A stretch of DNA of 64,000 bases. It comes from HKCCE3408 sp039183205 (GTDB lineage: Bacteria; Pseudomonadota; Alphaproteobacteria; Rhodobacterales; Rhodobacteraceae). The notes beneath the pieces are model-generated. The model did not search any database, had not been told where the DNA came from, and worked only from the letters and a program-made list of their open reading frames with translations. Position numbers and translations under genes: made by a program. The stretch is taken from assembly GCA_039183205.1 (NCBI GenBank), contig JBCDBR010000008.1, forward strand, positions 1-64,000. The letters run 5' to 3'. Positions 33,549-41,785 of the stretch are shown here, piece after piece. Position 1 is the stretch's first letter. Each line of letters starts with the position of its first letter.

Positions 33549-34457
33549 TCATGCCGGCGCCCGCTTGATCAAGCCTAGCGTCTCGCGCACCTCTGCCGGG
33601 CCCATGACGCGCCCGCCCAGCGCTTCGATTAGACCCACGGCCTTGGTGACCAATTGCGCGTTCGTTGCCAGAACGCCCTTTTCGAGCCAAAGGTTATCCT
33701 CTAGCCCGACCCGGACATGGCCGCCAGCCAACACGGCGGCGGCGACATAAGCCATCTGATCCCGCCCCAGCGAAAACGCCGAAAAGGTCCAATCGGGCGG
33801 CACGGCATTGACCATGGCCATTAGCGTATTGAGGTCATTGGGCGCGCCCCAAGGCACGCCCATACAGAGCTGAACCAGCGCGGGGCTATCGAGCACACCC
33901 TCCTCCACGAGCCGCTTGGCAAGCCACAAATGGCCTGTGTCGAACGCCTCAATTTCAGGCTTCACGCCGAGATCGGTCATGGCACGGCCCATGGCGCGCA
34001 GCATCCCGGGTGTGTTGGTCATAACGTAATCGGCCTCGGCGAAATTCATCGTGCCGCAATCGAGCGTGCAAATTTCGGGCCGGCATTCGGCGATATGGGC
34101 AATGCGCGCCTCCGCGCTGATCATGTCGGTCCCGGCCTGCAAGGGCAAAGGCGCCTCTGGCGCGCCGAAAACCAGATCGCCGCCCATCCCGGCGGTCAAG
34201 TTCAGCACCATGTCCACATCCGCAGCCCGCACGCGGTCCGTGACCTCTCGGTAAAGCGCCAAGTCGCGCGCCGGTGCACCGGTCTCCGGGTCACGCACAT
34301 GAGCATGCACAATCGCCGCACCCGCTTTCGCCGCGGCAATGGCACTTTCGGCAATCTCCGCCGGAGACCGCGGCACATGCGCCGATCTGTCCTGGGTGCT
34401 CCCCGATCCGGTCACAGCGCAGGTCACAAACACATTGCGGTTGAGTTTCAAAGGCAT
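33549..34457 (-). CDS. BKACE enzyme (beta-keto acid cleavage), dehydrocarnitine-cleaving type
   Basis: A 302-residue DUF849/BKACE enzyme, a Zn-dependent Claisen-type enzyme that transfers the acyl part of a beta-keto acid to CoA from acetyl-CoA, releasing acetoacetate. Metal ligands are visible in IVHAHVRDPETG (His-x-His at residues ~50-52), with the conserved catalytic Glu in RVGLEDNLWL near 230. With carnitine dehydrogenase next to it, the natural substrate should be 3-dehydrocarnitine, giving betainyl-CoA and acetoacetate. The start is preceded by AGGAGAT. The length is normal. Confidence 0.92.
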   Translation of the reverse strand: MPLKLNRNVFVTCAVTGSGSTQDRSAHVPRSPAEIAESAIAAAKAGAAIVHAHVRDPETGAPARDLALYREVTDRVRAADVDMVLNLTAGMGGDLVFGAPEAPLPLQAGTDMISAEARIAHIAECRPEICTLDCGTMNFAEADYVMTNTPGMLRAMGRAMTDLGVKPEIEAFDTGHLWLAKRLVEEGVLDSPALVQLCMGVPWGAPNDLNTLMAMVNAVPPDWTFSAFSLGRDQMAYVAAAVLAGGHVRVGLEDNLWLEKGVLATNAQLVTKAVGLIEALGGRVMGPAEVRETLGLIKRAPA

Positions 34458-34527
34458 CGTTTTGATCTCCTGGCGCCCAGCGGGAGGGTGGGTGGGGCGA
34501 TGGGCTTTGCCCGAGCGTCACCCGCGC

Positions 34528-35316
34528 TCATCGGCCTTTCCAGACCGGATCGCGCTTTTCGGCGAAGGCGCGCGCGCCTTCGATCTGATCGTCCGACCGG
34601 TAAAGCCGCTCGACGGTTTCAAAGTTGGATTTCGTGATCCGGTTCAACGCATCTTGGAATTTCATGTCTTCGGCCTCCCGGACGATCTCTTTGATAGCCG
34701 CAAAAACCAAAGGCGGACCGCTGGCCAGTTCATCGGCAAGCGCGCGCGCCTCAGCCATCAGCGCCTCGCGTGCCAAGACACGATTAATCAGGCCCCAGCG
34801 GGCGGCCTCCTCCGCCGTCATCCAACGCCCGGTCAGCAGCATTTCCATGGCCACATGATAGGGGATGCGCTTTGGCAATTTGATCGAGGCCGCATCCGCC
34901 ACCGTGCCAGATCGAATTTCGGGCAATGCAAAACTCGCGTGTTCCGCTGCAAGGATCAGATCGCAACTCAGCGCCAGCTCAAGTCCGCCGCCACACGCAA
35001 TTCCATTGACCGCCGCGATTACGGGTTTGTTAAGGCCGCGCAACTCCTGCAAGCCGCCAAAGCCGCCAACACCGTAATCGCCGTCAACGGCGTCACCCGC
35101 CGCAGCGGCCTTCAGATCCCAGCCGGGGCAAAAGAAGCGTTCTCCGGCCGCCGTAAGGATGGCAACCCGCAAGTCCGGATCATCTCGAAATTCGGCAAAC
35201 ACGTCCCCCATGATCCGGCTGGTCGCCAAGTCGATGGCGTTGGCTTTCGGTCGATCCAGCGTGACCTCCAAGACCTGGCCCCGCCGCTCCGTCCGAATTG
35301 GATCCTGTTCCATCAT
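34528..35316 (-). CDS. caiD: Crotonobetainyl-CoA hydratase (CaiD-like)
   Basis: A 262-residue crotonase-fold enzyme that hydrates crotonobetainyl-CoA to L-carnitinyl-CoA. It has the oxyanion-hole segments FCPGWDLKAA and NGIACGGGLELALSCDL, and the CaiD-like GTVADAASIKLPKRIPYHVA with MTAEEAARWGLINRV near residue 160. The ATG at 35316 overlaps the ligase stop (ATGA) and has GGGGA upstream; 35328 is an alternative. It is part of the carnitine operon between the CoA ligase and BKACE. Confidence 0.9.
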   Translation of the reverse strand: MMEQDPIRTERRGQVLEVTLDRPKANAIDLATSRIMGDVFAEFRDDPDLRVAILTAAGERFFCPGWDLKAAAAGDAVDGDYGVGGFGGLQELRGLNKPVIAAVNGIACGGGLELALSCDLILAAEHASFALPEIRSGTVADAASIKLPKRIPYHVAMEMLLTGRWMTAEEAARWGLINRVLAREALMAEARALADELASGPPLVFAAIKEIVREAEDMKFQDALNRITKSNFETVERLYRSDDQIEGARAFAEKRDPVWKGR

Positions 35317-37328
35317 ATCGGTCCCCATCGTATGAACGCATCTGCCGCCACGGCCCGATCAGGCGTGCATAAAAGCGGATTGATCTCAAGCTCTACAAGA
35401 CGGTCGGCATGGGCCACGACAAAATCCTGCACGGCGGCTACGGCCCGCAGCACCGCGCCATGATCAATGCCGGGCCGGCCGCGATAGCCGTCAAACACGG
35501 GCGCCAAGCGCAATGCAGCCAGTGCATGCGCTACTGTCTCAGATGAGGCCGGCACCAGCATCGACTGCGTATCGTCGATGATCTCCGTCAGCGTTCCACC
35601 CGCGCCCAGCGTCAGGACAAATCCGTGCGCCGGGTCGGCTACCACGCCGATTAGCAATTCTGCAATGACACCGTCGATGTGTTCTTCGACAAGAAACTCC
35701 TCGGCAGGCATCGCCTCTGCCTGCGCCGCCACCGCGTCGACCGAGAGGTCCAACACGACCAATCCAGCTTCAGATTTGTGCGCCGCACCAAGGCCCTTCA
35801 GCACCACGCGGTCGCCGAGCAGAGATGCCGCGCGCGCCGCCGCTGCCGCACCGCGTGCAGCCTGCCCTGACGGAACTGTCAAACCGAACCGGCAAAGCGC
35901 CGCCTTTGCCTGTGCTTCGTTTAAAACTTCGCGGTCGGCAACGGCACATGGCAAGAGAACCGCATCGGTCGCGGGCGCATGCCGCTTCGCAAGTGCTGCA
36001 ACCGCGTCAAAGGCATCCTCCAGGCCCGACAGCGGCACCAAACCAGCGGCCGCCAGCGACGCGGCCCGCGCGGCATCCATCGTATCGGGGAGACTGGCCA
36101 CAATCGCCAACGGGATCGCGGCCTCCGCATGCGCTGCTGCGGCTGCTGTGACCGCGGCCTCCCATTCCGGAACAGGCCCCAATTCCGGCAGCGGGAAATC
36201 CAAAACCAAAAGGCCAAGCGCCACATCGCCCGAGATCATCGCTGCAATCATCGCACGCAACTTCGGCACATCGCCCCAGATATGGGTGTGGTAATCAAGC
36301 GGATTTGCCCGCGCGACATGCGCACCGAGCACGGCCTCCAGCGCCGCATGTTGCGCATTCGACAAGGGCGGGCAATCGATCCCGCGCACCGCCGCGGCAT
36401 CTGCGGCAAGGCCCGCCTCCCCGCCAGAACAGGACATCACCGCGATGCGCGGCGCAGCTAGTTGGCCGGTATGATGGGCCAGCATCAACGCTTGCAAAAA
36501 GGCGCCAAGACGCTCAACTTGCGCGATCCCCAAACGCGCCAGCAATGCCGCACTGCCCGTGGCTGTGCCGGTTAGCGATGCGGTGTGGCTAAGCCCGGCG
36601 GCCTGCGCGCCCTCTGATCGGCCGACTTTGAGCGCCACGATCGGCTTGCCGGCAGCCTCCGCAGACTGCGCCAGAGCCTCAAGCGCGCGCACATCTCCGA
36701 CGCCTTCGATATGAAGACCAAGCGCGCTCACCCGGTCATCTGCGATCAGCGCGGTCCCGATCTCTGCAAGACCAAGTTGGGCTTGGTTGCCGGCGGCCAC
36801 GGCGTAAGCGATCGGCAATCCCCGGCGCTGCATCGACAGGTTAAGAAGGATATTGCCCGACTGCGCCACAATCGCCACGCCCCGTGACACCGGAACCAAT
36901 CCGTGCCGGTCCGGCCAAAGGGCCGCGCCGTCAAGCGCGTTGATGACGCCATAGCAATTGGGTCCCAGCACCGGCATCTCTCCGGCCGCATCCACCAGAT
37001 CGCGTTCCAACTGCGCCCCATCGCCGGTCTCGCGAAAGCCGCTGGCGAAACAAATTGCGCCCCCCGTCCCCAACGCTGCCAAATCCCTAACAAGGCCAGG
37101 CGTTCGGGACCGGTTCACCGCGATAAAGGCCGCATCAGGTGCGGTCGGTAAATCTTGAACGCGGGCATAGCTGCGGTAACCCGCAATCTCGCGCCGATTG
37201 GGATGGACGGGCCAAATCGGCCCAGCGAACCCGTCTCGCTTGGCGGTCTCAAGGACAGCTTCGCCCCACGCCCCGCCGCCGATCACTGCGATTGACGCTG
37301 GCCGCAAAAGACGCGCGAGGCGTGTCAT
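35313..37328 (-). CDS. Acetate-CoA ligase family protein (ADP-forming acyl-CoA synthetase), likely betaine-CoA ligase
   Basis: A 671-residue fused NDP-forming acyl-CoA synthetase: CoA-binding domain (RPASIAVIGGGAWGEAVL, residues ~8-26), succinyl-CoA-ligase-like flavodoxin domains (VPVSRGVAIVAQSGNILLNL), and a C-terminal ATP-grasp domain (GDRVVLKGLGAAHKSEAGLV, LLIGVVADPAHGFVLTLGAG). It makes acyl-CoA with ATP to ADP plus phosphate. In a carnitine operon it should activate gamma-butyrobetaine, crotonobetaine or carnitine, in place of the AMP-forming CaiC or the CoA-transferase CaiB. The ATG at 37328 overlaps the acyl-CoA dehydrogenase stop by 4 bases. Confidence 0.88.
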   Translation of the reverse strand: MTRLARLLRPASIAVIGGGAWGEAVLETAKRDGFAGPIWPVHPNRREIAGYRSYARVQDLPTAPDAAFIAVNRSRTPGLVRDLAALGTGGAICFASGFRETGDGAQLERDLVDAAGEMPVLGPNCYGVINALDGAALWPDRHGLVPVSRGVAIVAQSGNILLNLSMQRRGLPIAYAVAAGNQAQLGLAEIGTALIADDRVSALGLHIEGVGDVRALEALAQSAEAAGKPIVALKVGRSEGAQAAGLSHTASLTGTATGSAALLARLGIAQVERLGAFLQALMLAHHTGQLAAPRIAVMSCSGGEAGLAADAAAVRGIDCPPLSNAQHAALEAVLGAHVARANPLDYHTHIWGDVPKLRAMIAAMISGDVALGLLVLDFPLPELGPVPEWEAAVTAAAAAHAEAAIPLAIVASLPDTMDAARAASLAAAGLVPLSGLEDAFDAVAALAKRHAPATDAVLLPCAVADREVLNEAQAKAALCRFGLTVPSGQAARGAAAAARAASLLGDRVVLKGLGAAHKSEAGLVVLDLSVDAVAAQAEAMPAEEFLVEEHIDGVIAELLIGVVADPAHGFVLTLGAGGTLTEIIDDTQSMLVPASSETVAHALAALRLAPVFDGYRGRPGIDHGAVLRAVAAVQDFVVAHADRLVELEINPLLCTPDRAVAADAFIRWGPI

Positions 37329-38485
37329 GCGCCTTTCGGACGAAACAGTTCGCGCCCGATGATGTGACGCTGGATTTCCGATGTGCCGTCCCAAATCCGC
37401 TCGACCCGCGCATCGCGCCAAAACCGTTCAATCGGAAAGTCATCCATCAGACCCATCCCGCCGAAGACCTGGAGGCTTGCATCGGTGACGCGCGCGAGCA
37501 TTTCGGAGGCATAAAGTTTGGCACTGGCAATCTCCCGATTTGCCGGACGTGCCGCATCAAGTCGCCACGCGGCCGCCAAGGTCAGCCAATCGGCGGCGTC
37601 AATCTCCGTGATCATGTCCGCGATCTGAAAGCTCACACCCTGGAATTTCGCGATCTTCTGGCCAAATTGCTGGCGTTCGGCGGCATAATCCACGGCCATC
37701 TCAAAGCACCGCCGCGCGCGCCCGACACAAAACGCCGCCACCGTAAGCCGCGTTGCGTAAAGCCAGGTGTTCATCACGGCAAAACCGCCATCGACCTCGC
37801 CCAGGACCTGGGTGTCCGGCAGTCGGCAATCGTCAAAGGACAGGATGCAATTCTGATAGCCACGATGACTGACGGATCGGTATCCGGCCCGGACCTCAAA
37901 GCCCGGATGTCCGCGGTCCACCAGAAAACAGGTGATCCGTTTTTTCGGTCCATGGGCGGTGTCGTCGATGCCAGTGGCGACAAAGACAATGAAAAAATCC
38001 GCATGCTCAGCGCCGGAGATAAAGTGCTTCGTCCCATTGACGACCCAATCACGGCCATCCCGGCTAGCGGTGCATTTCATCCCGCGCACATCCGATCCGG
38101 CGTCCGGTTCGGTCATGGCTAGGGCATCCATCCGCTCACCGCGCACCGCCGGCAGCAAATACCGCTCTCGCTGTTCGCCCTCGCAGGCCATCAAGATGTT
38201 CTGCGGCCGGCCAAAGAAATGCGTGAGCGCCATGGACCCGCGCCCAAGCTCCCGTTCGACGAGCGTGAAATCTAAATGGCCAAGGCCTGCGCCGCCGACC
38301 TCCTCGGGAAAGTTGCAGGCATAGAACCCAAGATCGAGGCACTTCTGCTTGATGTCCTGTGCCAAGTCGGCCGGGACTGCGCCCGCGCGTTCCACGGCGG
38401 CCTCATGGGGATAAATCTCGCGTTCCACAAAATTGCGAACCGTCGAGACGATCATGTCCTGCTCTTCGCTTAGCCCAAATTCCAT
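37325..38485 (-). CDS. caiA: Acyl-CoA dehydrogenase, crotonobetainyl-CoA reductase type
   Basis: A 386-residue FAD acyl-CoA dehydrogenase. The N-terminal helical part starts MEFGLSEEQDMIV. The middle signature DALAMTEPDAGSDVRGMKCT and the C-terminal ARVTDASLQVFGGMGLMDDF with RIWDGTSEIQRHIIGRELF follow, and the length is typical. First in the operon, it should oxidise gamma-butyrobetainyl-CoA to crotonobetainyl-CoA, the step before CaiD. The ATG at 38485 begins the conserved N-terminus; the seven codons upstream are rejected. Confidence 0.9.
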   Translation of the reverse strand: MEFGLSEEQDMIVSTVRNFVEREIYPHEAAVERAGAVPADLAQDIKQKCLDLGFYACNFPEEVGGAGLGHLDFTLVERELGRGSMALTHFFGRPQNILMACEGEQRERYLLPAVRGERMDALAMTEPDAGSDVRGMKCTASRDGRDWVVNGTKHFISGAEHADFFIVFVATGIDDTAHGPKKRITCFLVDRGHPGFEVRAGYRSVSHRGYQNCILSFDDCRLPDTQVLGEVDGGFAVMNTWLYATRLTVAAFCVGRARRCFEMAVDYAAERQQFGQKIAKFQGVSFQIADMITEIDAADWLTLAAAWRLDAARPANREIASAKLYASEMLARVTDASLQVFGGMGLMDDFPIERFWRDARVERIWDGTSEIQRHIIGRELFRPKGA

Positions 38486-38552
38486 AGCGACCTCCCACCG
38501 CCCCATCCTGCGGCGTTGACAGATCGGAACCCTGCAGCATTAGTCTCAAATC
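38486..38552. promoter_or_regulatory. Divergent promoter region, carnitine operon / GlxA-type regulator
   Basis: 67 bp between divergent starts of the carnitine operon and the GlxA/CdhR-like regulator. The compact spacing fits shared control; no defined box could be assigned by eye. Confidence 0.45.
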
Positions 38553-39566
38553 ATGCAAAATGCGAAAACGATAGCGCTTCTTTTGTTTCCGGCGTTTTCC
38601 AATCTTGGTTTGGCCAACGCCGTAGAGCCGTTCCGCGCCGCCAACACGCTGTCGCCGAAGGCGCGCTATGCGTGGCGATACCTAAGCCTTGACGGCGCGC
38701 CCGTTGCATCCTCAAGCGGCTTGGTCGTGACCCCGGAAGGCACGCTTTCCGATGCGGCGGGGGATCTGCTCGTCGTGTTGCCCAGCTACGGACATCAACG
38801 ATGGGCAACGCCGAATTGCCTGCGTGCGTTACGGGCGGCTTCGCGGCGGTTCGACACGCTTGCGGGCGTGGATACGGGTGCGTGGCTTCTGGCGGCTGCG
38901 GGGCTTTTGGATGGGCGCCGCGCCACCTGCCACTGGGACGTGCTGACAGAGATGTCAGAGCGGTTTCCCGAGGTTGACCTGGTCACCGACCGCTTCGTCG
39001 TCGATGGCAACCGGTTAAGCTGCGGCGGCGCCACAACAACGCTTGATCTGATGTTGCACCGGATCGAACAAGACCATGGCGCTGTGCTGGCTCATGAAGT
39101 TGCCGCGCTCTTCATGCATGGCGAGCCAATGCCAGGTGCACGCCCGACGCTTTCGGCGATGCCCGCGCCACGTATCCGCGCCGCCGCGGCGTTGATGCGC
39201 CGGGCGGTTGAAAAGCCATTGCCGATCCCGACAATCGCTGCGCAACTCGGTTTGACCCGACGCGCCCTGGAACAGAGTTTTCGGGCCGCAGGCGGCCCAT
39301 CGCCAGGCGCGCTTTACCGCCGTATACGCCTGTCGGAGGCGCGGCGCATGATTGTCGAGACACATCTCAGCGTGACTGAGATTGCAGGCCGCGCCGGCTA
39401 TCTCGACCCGTCCGCGTTGACCCGTGCCTTCCGCGCCGAATTTGGCGCGACGCCACAATCGATGCGCCGTGCGTTGCGGTCCTCCGTGGCAACGCGGGCC
39501 GGCGAGGGCTGGCCGAACGGCCGGCTTGAGACGGCGCGCAACCCGGGCGCGCCTCCGCCGCGCTAG
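38553..39566 (+). CDS. GlxA family (DJ-1/PfpI plus AraC HTH) regulator, CdhR-like
   Basis: A 337-residue regulator. The N-terminal DJ-1/PfpI-like domain (ALLLFPAFSNLGLANAVEPF; ~1-190) is without an obvious catalytic Cys at the nucleophile elbow. The AraC double HTH at ~225-325 has LPIPTIAAQLGLTRRALEQS and LSVTEIAGRAGYLDPSALTR followed by FRAEFGATPQSMRR. In Pseudomonas, homologous GlxA-type proteins (CdhR, GbdR) control carnitine and betaine breakdown; the divergent position here supports the same role. It ends convergently, 4 bases overlapping the MarR gene. Confidence 0.93.
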   Translation: MQNAKTIALLLFPAFSNLGLANAVEPFRAANTLSPKARYAWRYLSLDGAPVASSSGLVVTPEGTLSDAAGDLLVVLPSYGHQRWATPNCLRALRAASRRFDTLAGVDTGAWLLAAAGLLDGRRATCHWDVLTEMSERFPEVDLVTDRFVVDGNRLSCGGATTTLDLMLHRIEQDHGAVLAHEVAALFMHGEPMPGARPTLSAMPAPRIRAAAALMRRAVEKPLPIPTIAAQLGLTRRALEQSFRAAGGPSPGALYRRIRLSEARRMIVETHLSVTEIAGRAGYLDPSALTRAFRAEFGATPQSMRRALRSSVATRAGEGWPNGRLETARNPGAPPPR

Positions 39567-39997
39567 CGAGAGATCAGGACGGCCTCCAAAGCGCGGAGCC
39601 CTTGCAACAGGGCCGCCCGATCTTCCGGGGATAGCTTGTCCATCAAAGCCGCCTCTCGCGCGGATAACGGACCGATCAGATCGGCATAGGCATTTCGGCC
39701 CAACGGCGTCAGCGTCAAAATCTCCGACCGGCGGTCGTCTGGATCGGTGGTGCGGGACAGCCATCGCCGCGTCTCAAGGCGAAAAACCGCCCGGCTGACC
39801 TTGGTTTTATGTTGCGCCGAATGGGCGCCGAGTTCCGTGGCCGTCGCGGGCCCGATATCGGCCAGGGCGGCCAAAACCCGCCATTCCGGCCGGGTCAAGC
39901 CGAGCATATCCTGGTAAATCGGGCGCACGGATTGGCTGACGGCCTCGGACAGCCGGTTTAGCCGATACGGCAAGAAATTCTCCAGCCATTGGGTCAT
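39563..39997 (-). CDS. MarR family transcriptional regulator
   Basis: A 144-residue winged-HTH regulator (TRPEWRVLAALADIGPATAT, HSAQHKTKVSRAVFRLETRR and the wing DPDDRRSEILTLTPLGRNAY), of normal MarR length. It is divergent from the homogentisate operon with 62 bp between starts, the usual position of an HmgR/HpdR-type repressor, so it probably senses homogentisate or a related aromatic acid. The ATG at 39997 is used; codons upstream would run into the promoter. Confidence 0.93.
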   Translation of the reverse strand: MTQWLENFLPYRLNRLSEAVSQSVRPIYQDMLGLTRPEWRVLAALADIGPATATELGAHSAQHKTKVSRAVFRLETRRWLSRTTDPDDRRSEILTLTPLGRNAYADLIGPLSAREAALMDKLSPEDRAALLQGLRALEAVLISR

Positions 39998-40059
39998 GGG
40001 CTTGATAGTTACAAAAAAGACCGTCACAAATGCAACCAAAATGCGCATTGGGAGGATGC
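39998..40059. promoter_or_regulatory. Divergent promoter region marR / homogentisate operon
   Basis: 62 bp with a perfect 10-bp palindrome AATGCGCATT at 40040-40049, immediately before the GGGAGG ribosome-binding site of the MBL gene. It is a candidate MarR operator, weakly supported. Confidence 0.45.
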
Positions 40060-41010
40060 ATGGCAAAAGCTTTTGCCTCGGCCGGCGATCTGGCCGAAAA
40101 AACCATTAGTTTCACGGAAATCGGAGATGGCCTGTTTGCCTTTACCGCAGAGGGCGATCCGAATTCCGGCGTGATCATCGGCGACACCTCCGTGATGATC
40201 GTCGAGGCACAGGCCACGCCGCGGCTGGCACGTAAGGTCATCGACTGCGTCCGGTCGGTCACCGACAAGCCGATCAGCCATCTCGTTCTCACCCATTACC
40301 ACGCGGTGCGGGTGCTGGGTGCGTCCGCTTACGGAGCCGATCAGATCATCATGTCCGATGCCGCGCGCGCCATGGTTGTCGAACGCGGGCGGGAGGATTG
40401 GGACAGCGAGTTTGCCCGCTTCCCCCGCCTTTTCGAAGGCCACGAAGACATCCCAGGCCTGACCTGGCCGACCACCACATTCCGCGACAAGATGACGGTG
40501 TATCTCGGCAATCGGCGGATCGAAATGATGCATCTCGGACGCGCCCATACGGCCGGCGATATCGTAATCCGTGTCCCTGATCAGAACGTGATGTTCACGG
40601 GCGATATCGTTGAATACCACTCAGCCTGTTATTGCGGCGACGGGCATTTCGGCGATTGGGGCACGACGCTTGACAAAATTGCCAGCTTTAGCCCTGCATC
40701 AATCGCTCCGGGGCGCGGTGACGCGCTTGTCGGCACGGAGATGGTCGACAAAGCCATCGCCTCAACCCGCGACTTCGTCGCGTCCACATATGCACCCGCG
40801 GCCCAAGTGGCCGCTCGCGGCGGCACGCTCAAAGAAGCGTGGGACGCGGTCCGCGGCGCCTGCGACCCCAAATTCTCTGACTATGCGATCTACGAACACT
40901 GCCTGCCGTTCAATGTCGCCCGCGCTTATGACGAAGCCCGTGGCATCGACACCCCGCGCATCTGGACGGCCCAAAGGGACGCGGAGATGTGGGAGGCGCT
41001 GCAAGGATGA
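40060..41010 (+). CDS. MBL-fold protein with partly degenerate metal site, homogentisate operon
   Basis: A 316-residue metallo-beta-lactamase-fold protein. The usual HxHxDH motif reads THYHAVRV: the first two His remain, but Asp and the third His are replaced by Val and Arg. The later GRAHTAGD His and FTGDIVE Asp are kept, while the final His position reads APGRGD. So the second metal site seems lost and activity may be mono-metal or altered. The ATG at 40060 follows GGGAGGATGC. It is the first gene of the homogentisate operon; its role there is unknown. Confidence 0.85.
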   Translation: MAKAFASAGDLAEKTISFTEIGDGLFAFTAEGDPNSGVIIGDTSVMIVEAQATPRLARKVIDCVRSVTDKPISHLVLTHYHAVRVLGASAYGADQIIMSDAARAMVVERGREDWDSEFARFPRLFEGHEDIPGLTWPTTTFRDKMTVYLGNRRIEMMHLGRAHTAGDIVIRVPDQNVMFTGDIVEYHSACYCGDGHFGDWGTTLDKIASFSPASIAPGRGDALVGTEMVDKAIASTRDFVASTYAPAAQVAARGGTLKEAWDAVRGACDPKFSDYAIYEHCLPFNVARAYDEARGIDTPRIWTAQRDAEMWEALQG

Positions 41011-41264
41011 CGGGGGCGCGCCTGCAAGATGTGCGGTCGAAGACCCGCTTCCGGTCCGCTAGGGGGATCGGCACGGCCAGCAAGGCGCGAAACCGCATCG
41101 CGTTGTCATGCGTTGCCCGCCTTGGACGTCACAACCAACGCGCAGCATTACCGGCGGATGCGCAGTTTTGGGCACTCGCGACTGGGCCTTTGCTAGCGAA
41201 TGCGCGCTGGTTGGTGGTAGCCGGCCTTGCCACCCATATGGCCGCCAAATGGCTTACAAGGTGA
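41007..41264 (+). CDS. Doubtful 85-residue frame between MBL and DinB genes
   Basis: This frame starts at an ATG overlapping the MBL stop (ATGA, with AAGG upstream) and runs almost to the DinB ribosome-binding site. It is arginine- and alanine-rich with a hydrophobic C-terminal part (RWLVVAGLATHMAAKWL). It resembles no family and its composition looks like unselected high-GC DNA, so it may be non-coding spacer. It is recorded because the coupling geometry is the one used by other genes here. Confidence 0.2.
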   Translation: MTGARLQDVRSKTRFRSARGIGTASKARNRIALSCVARLGRHNQRAALPADAQFWALATGPLLANARWLVVAGLATHMAAKWLTR

Positions 41265-41271
41265 GGATCAA

Positions 41272-41784
41272 ATGACCCCCTTTCTCGAAATGGCGCTGAA
41301 CAATGCTTGGGCGAACGCAACCTTCTACCGGGCGCTGGCGGGGCTTCCCGAGGGCGGGTTTCAAGCCAAGCGGCCGGGCTTCTTTGGCTCGCTTCAAGCC
41401 ACGATGAACCATATCTACGAGGTTGATCTCTATTACATCGACGCGTTGGTGGAAGGCGGCTTGGGGCGGGCGGTTTACCGCCGCGAGGATATCTCCGACC
41501 CGGCCGAACTTGGCCGGCTACAGGCCGAAAGCGATGCGCGCCTCGCCCAGTTTTGCCGCACCCTGACCCCAGAAATCCTTTTGCAAGACCGCCAAACCGA
41601 GCGCCAGGATGGCATGACGACTGAGCGCGTTGAGAGGCTGTTGCCGCATCTCTTCCAGCACCAGGTTCACCATCGAGGCCAGGCCCATGTGCAGCTGCAA
41701 GACGCCGGGGTCGCACCGCCACAGCTTGATGATTTCTTTCTCGAGCATGGCCGCGTCCCCTCCGCCCAAGCCTATTGGAGCTAG
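41272..41784 (+). CDS. DinB family protein (putative metal-dependent isomerase fold)
   Basis: A 170-residue four-helix-bundle protein. DinB metal-binding histidines are visible in TMNHIYEVDLYY (residue ~45) and HLFQHQVHHRGQAHVQL (~125-140). Some DinB-fold proteins are bacillithiol, mycothiol or glutathione S-transferases or maleylpyruvate isomerases, so a thiol-dependent isomerase role in an aromatic pathway is plausible but unproven. The ATG at 41272 has GTGAGGATCA upstream. The gene's stop lies one base before the next start. Confidence 0.88.
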   Translation: MTPFLEMALNNAWANATFYRALAGLPEGGFQAKRPGFFGSLQATMNHIYEVDLYYIDALVEGGLGRAVYRREDISDPAELGRLQAESDARLAQFCRTLTPEILLQDRQTERQDGMTTERVERLLPHLFQHQVHHRGQAHVQLQDAGVAPPQLDDFFLEHGRVPSAQAYWS

Positions 41785-41785
41785 C

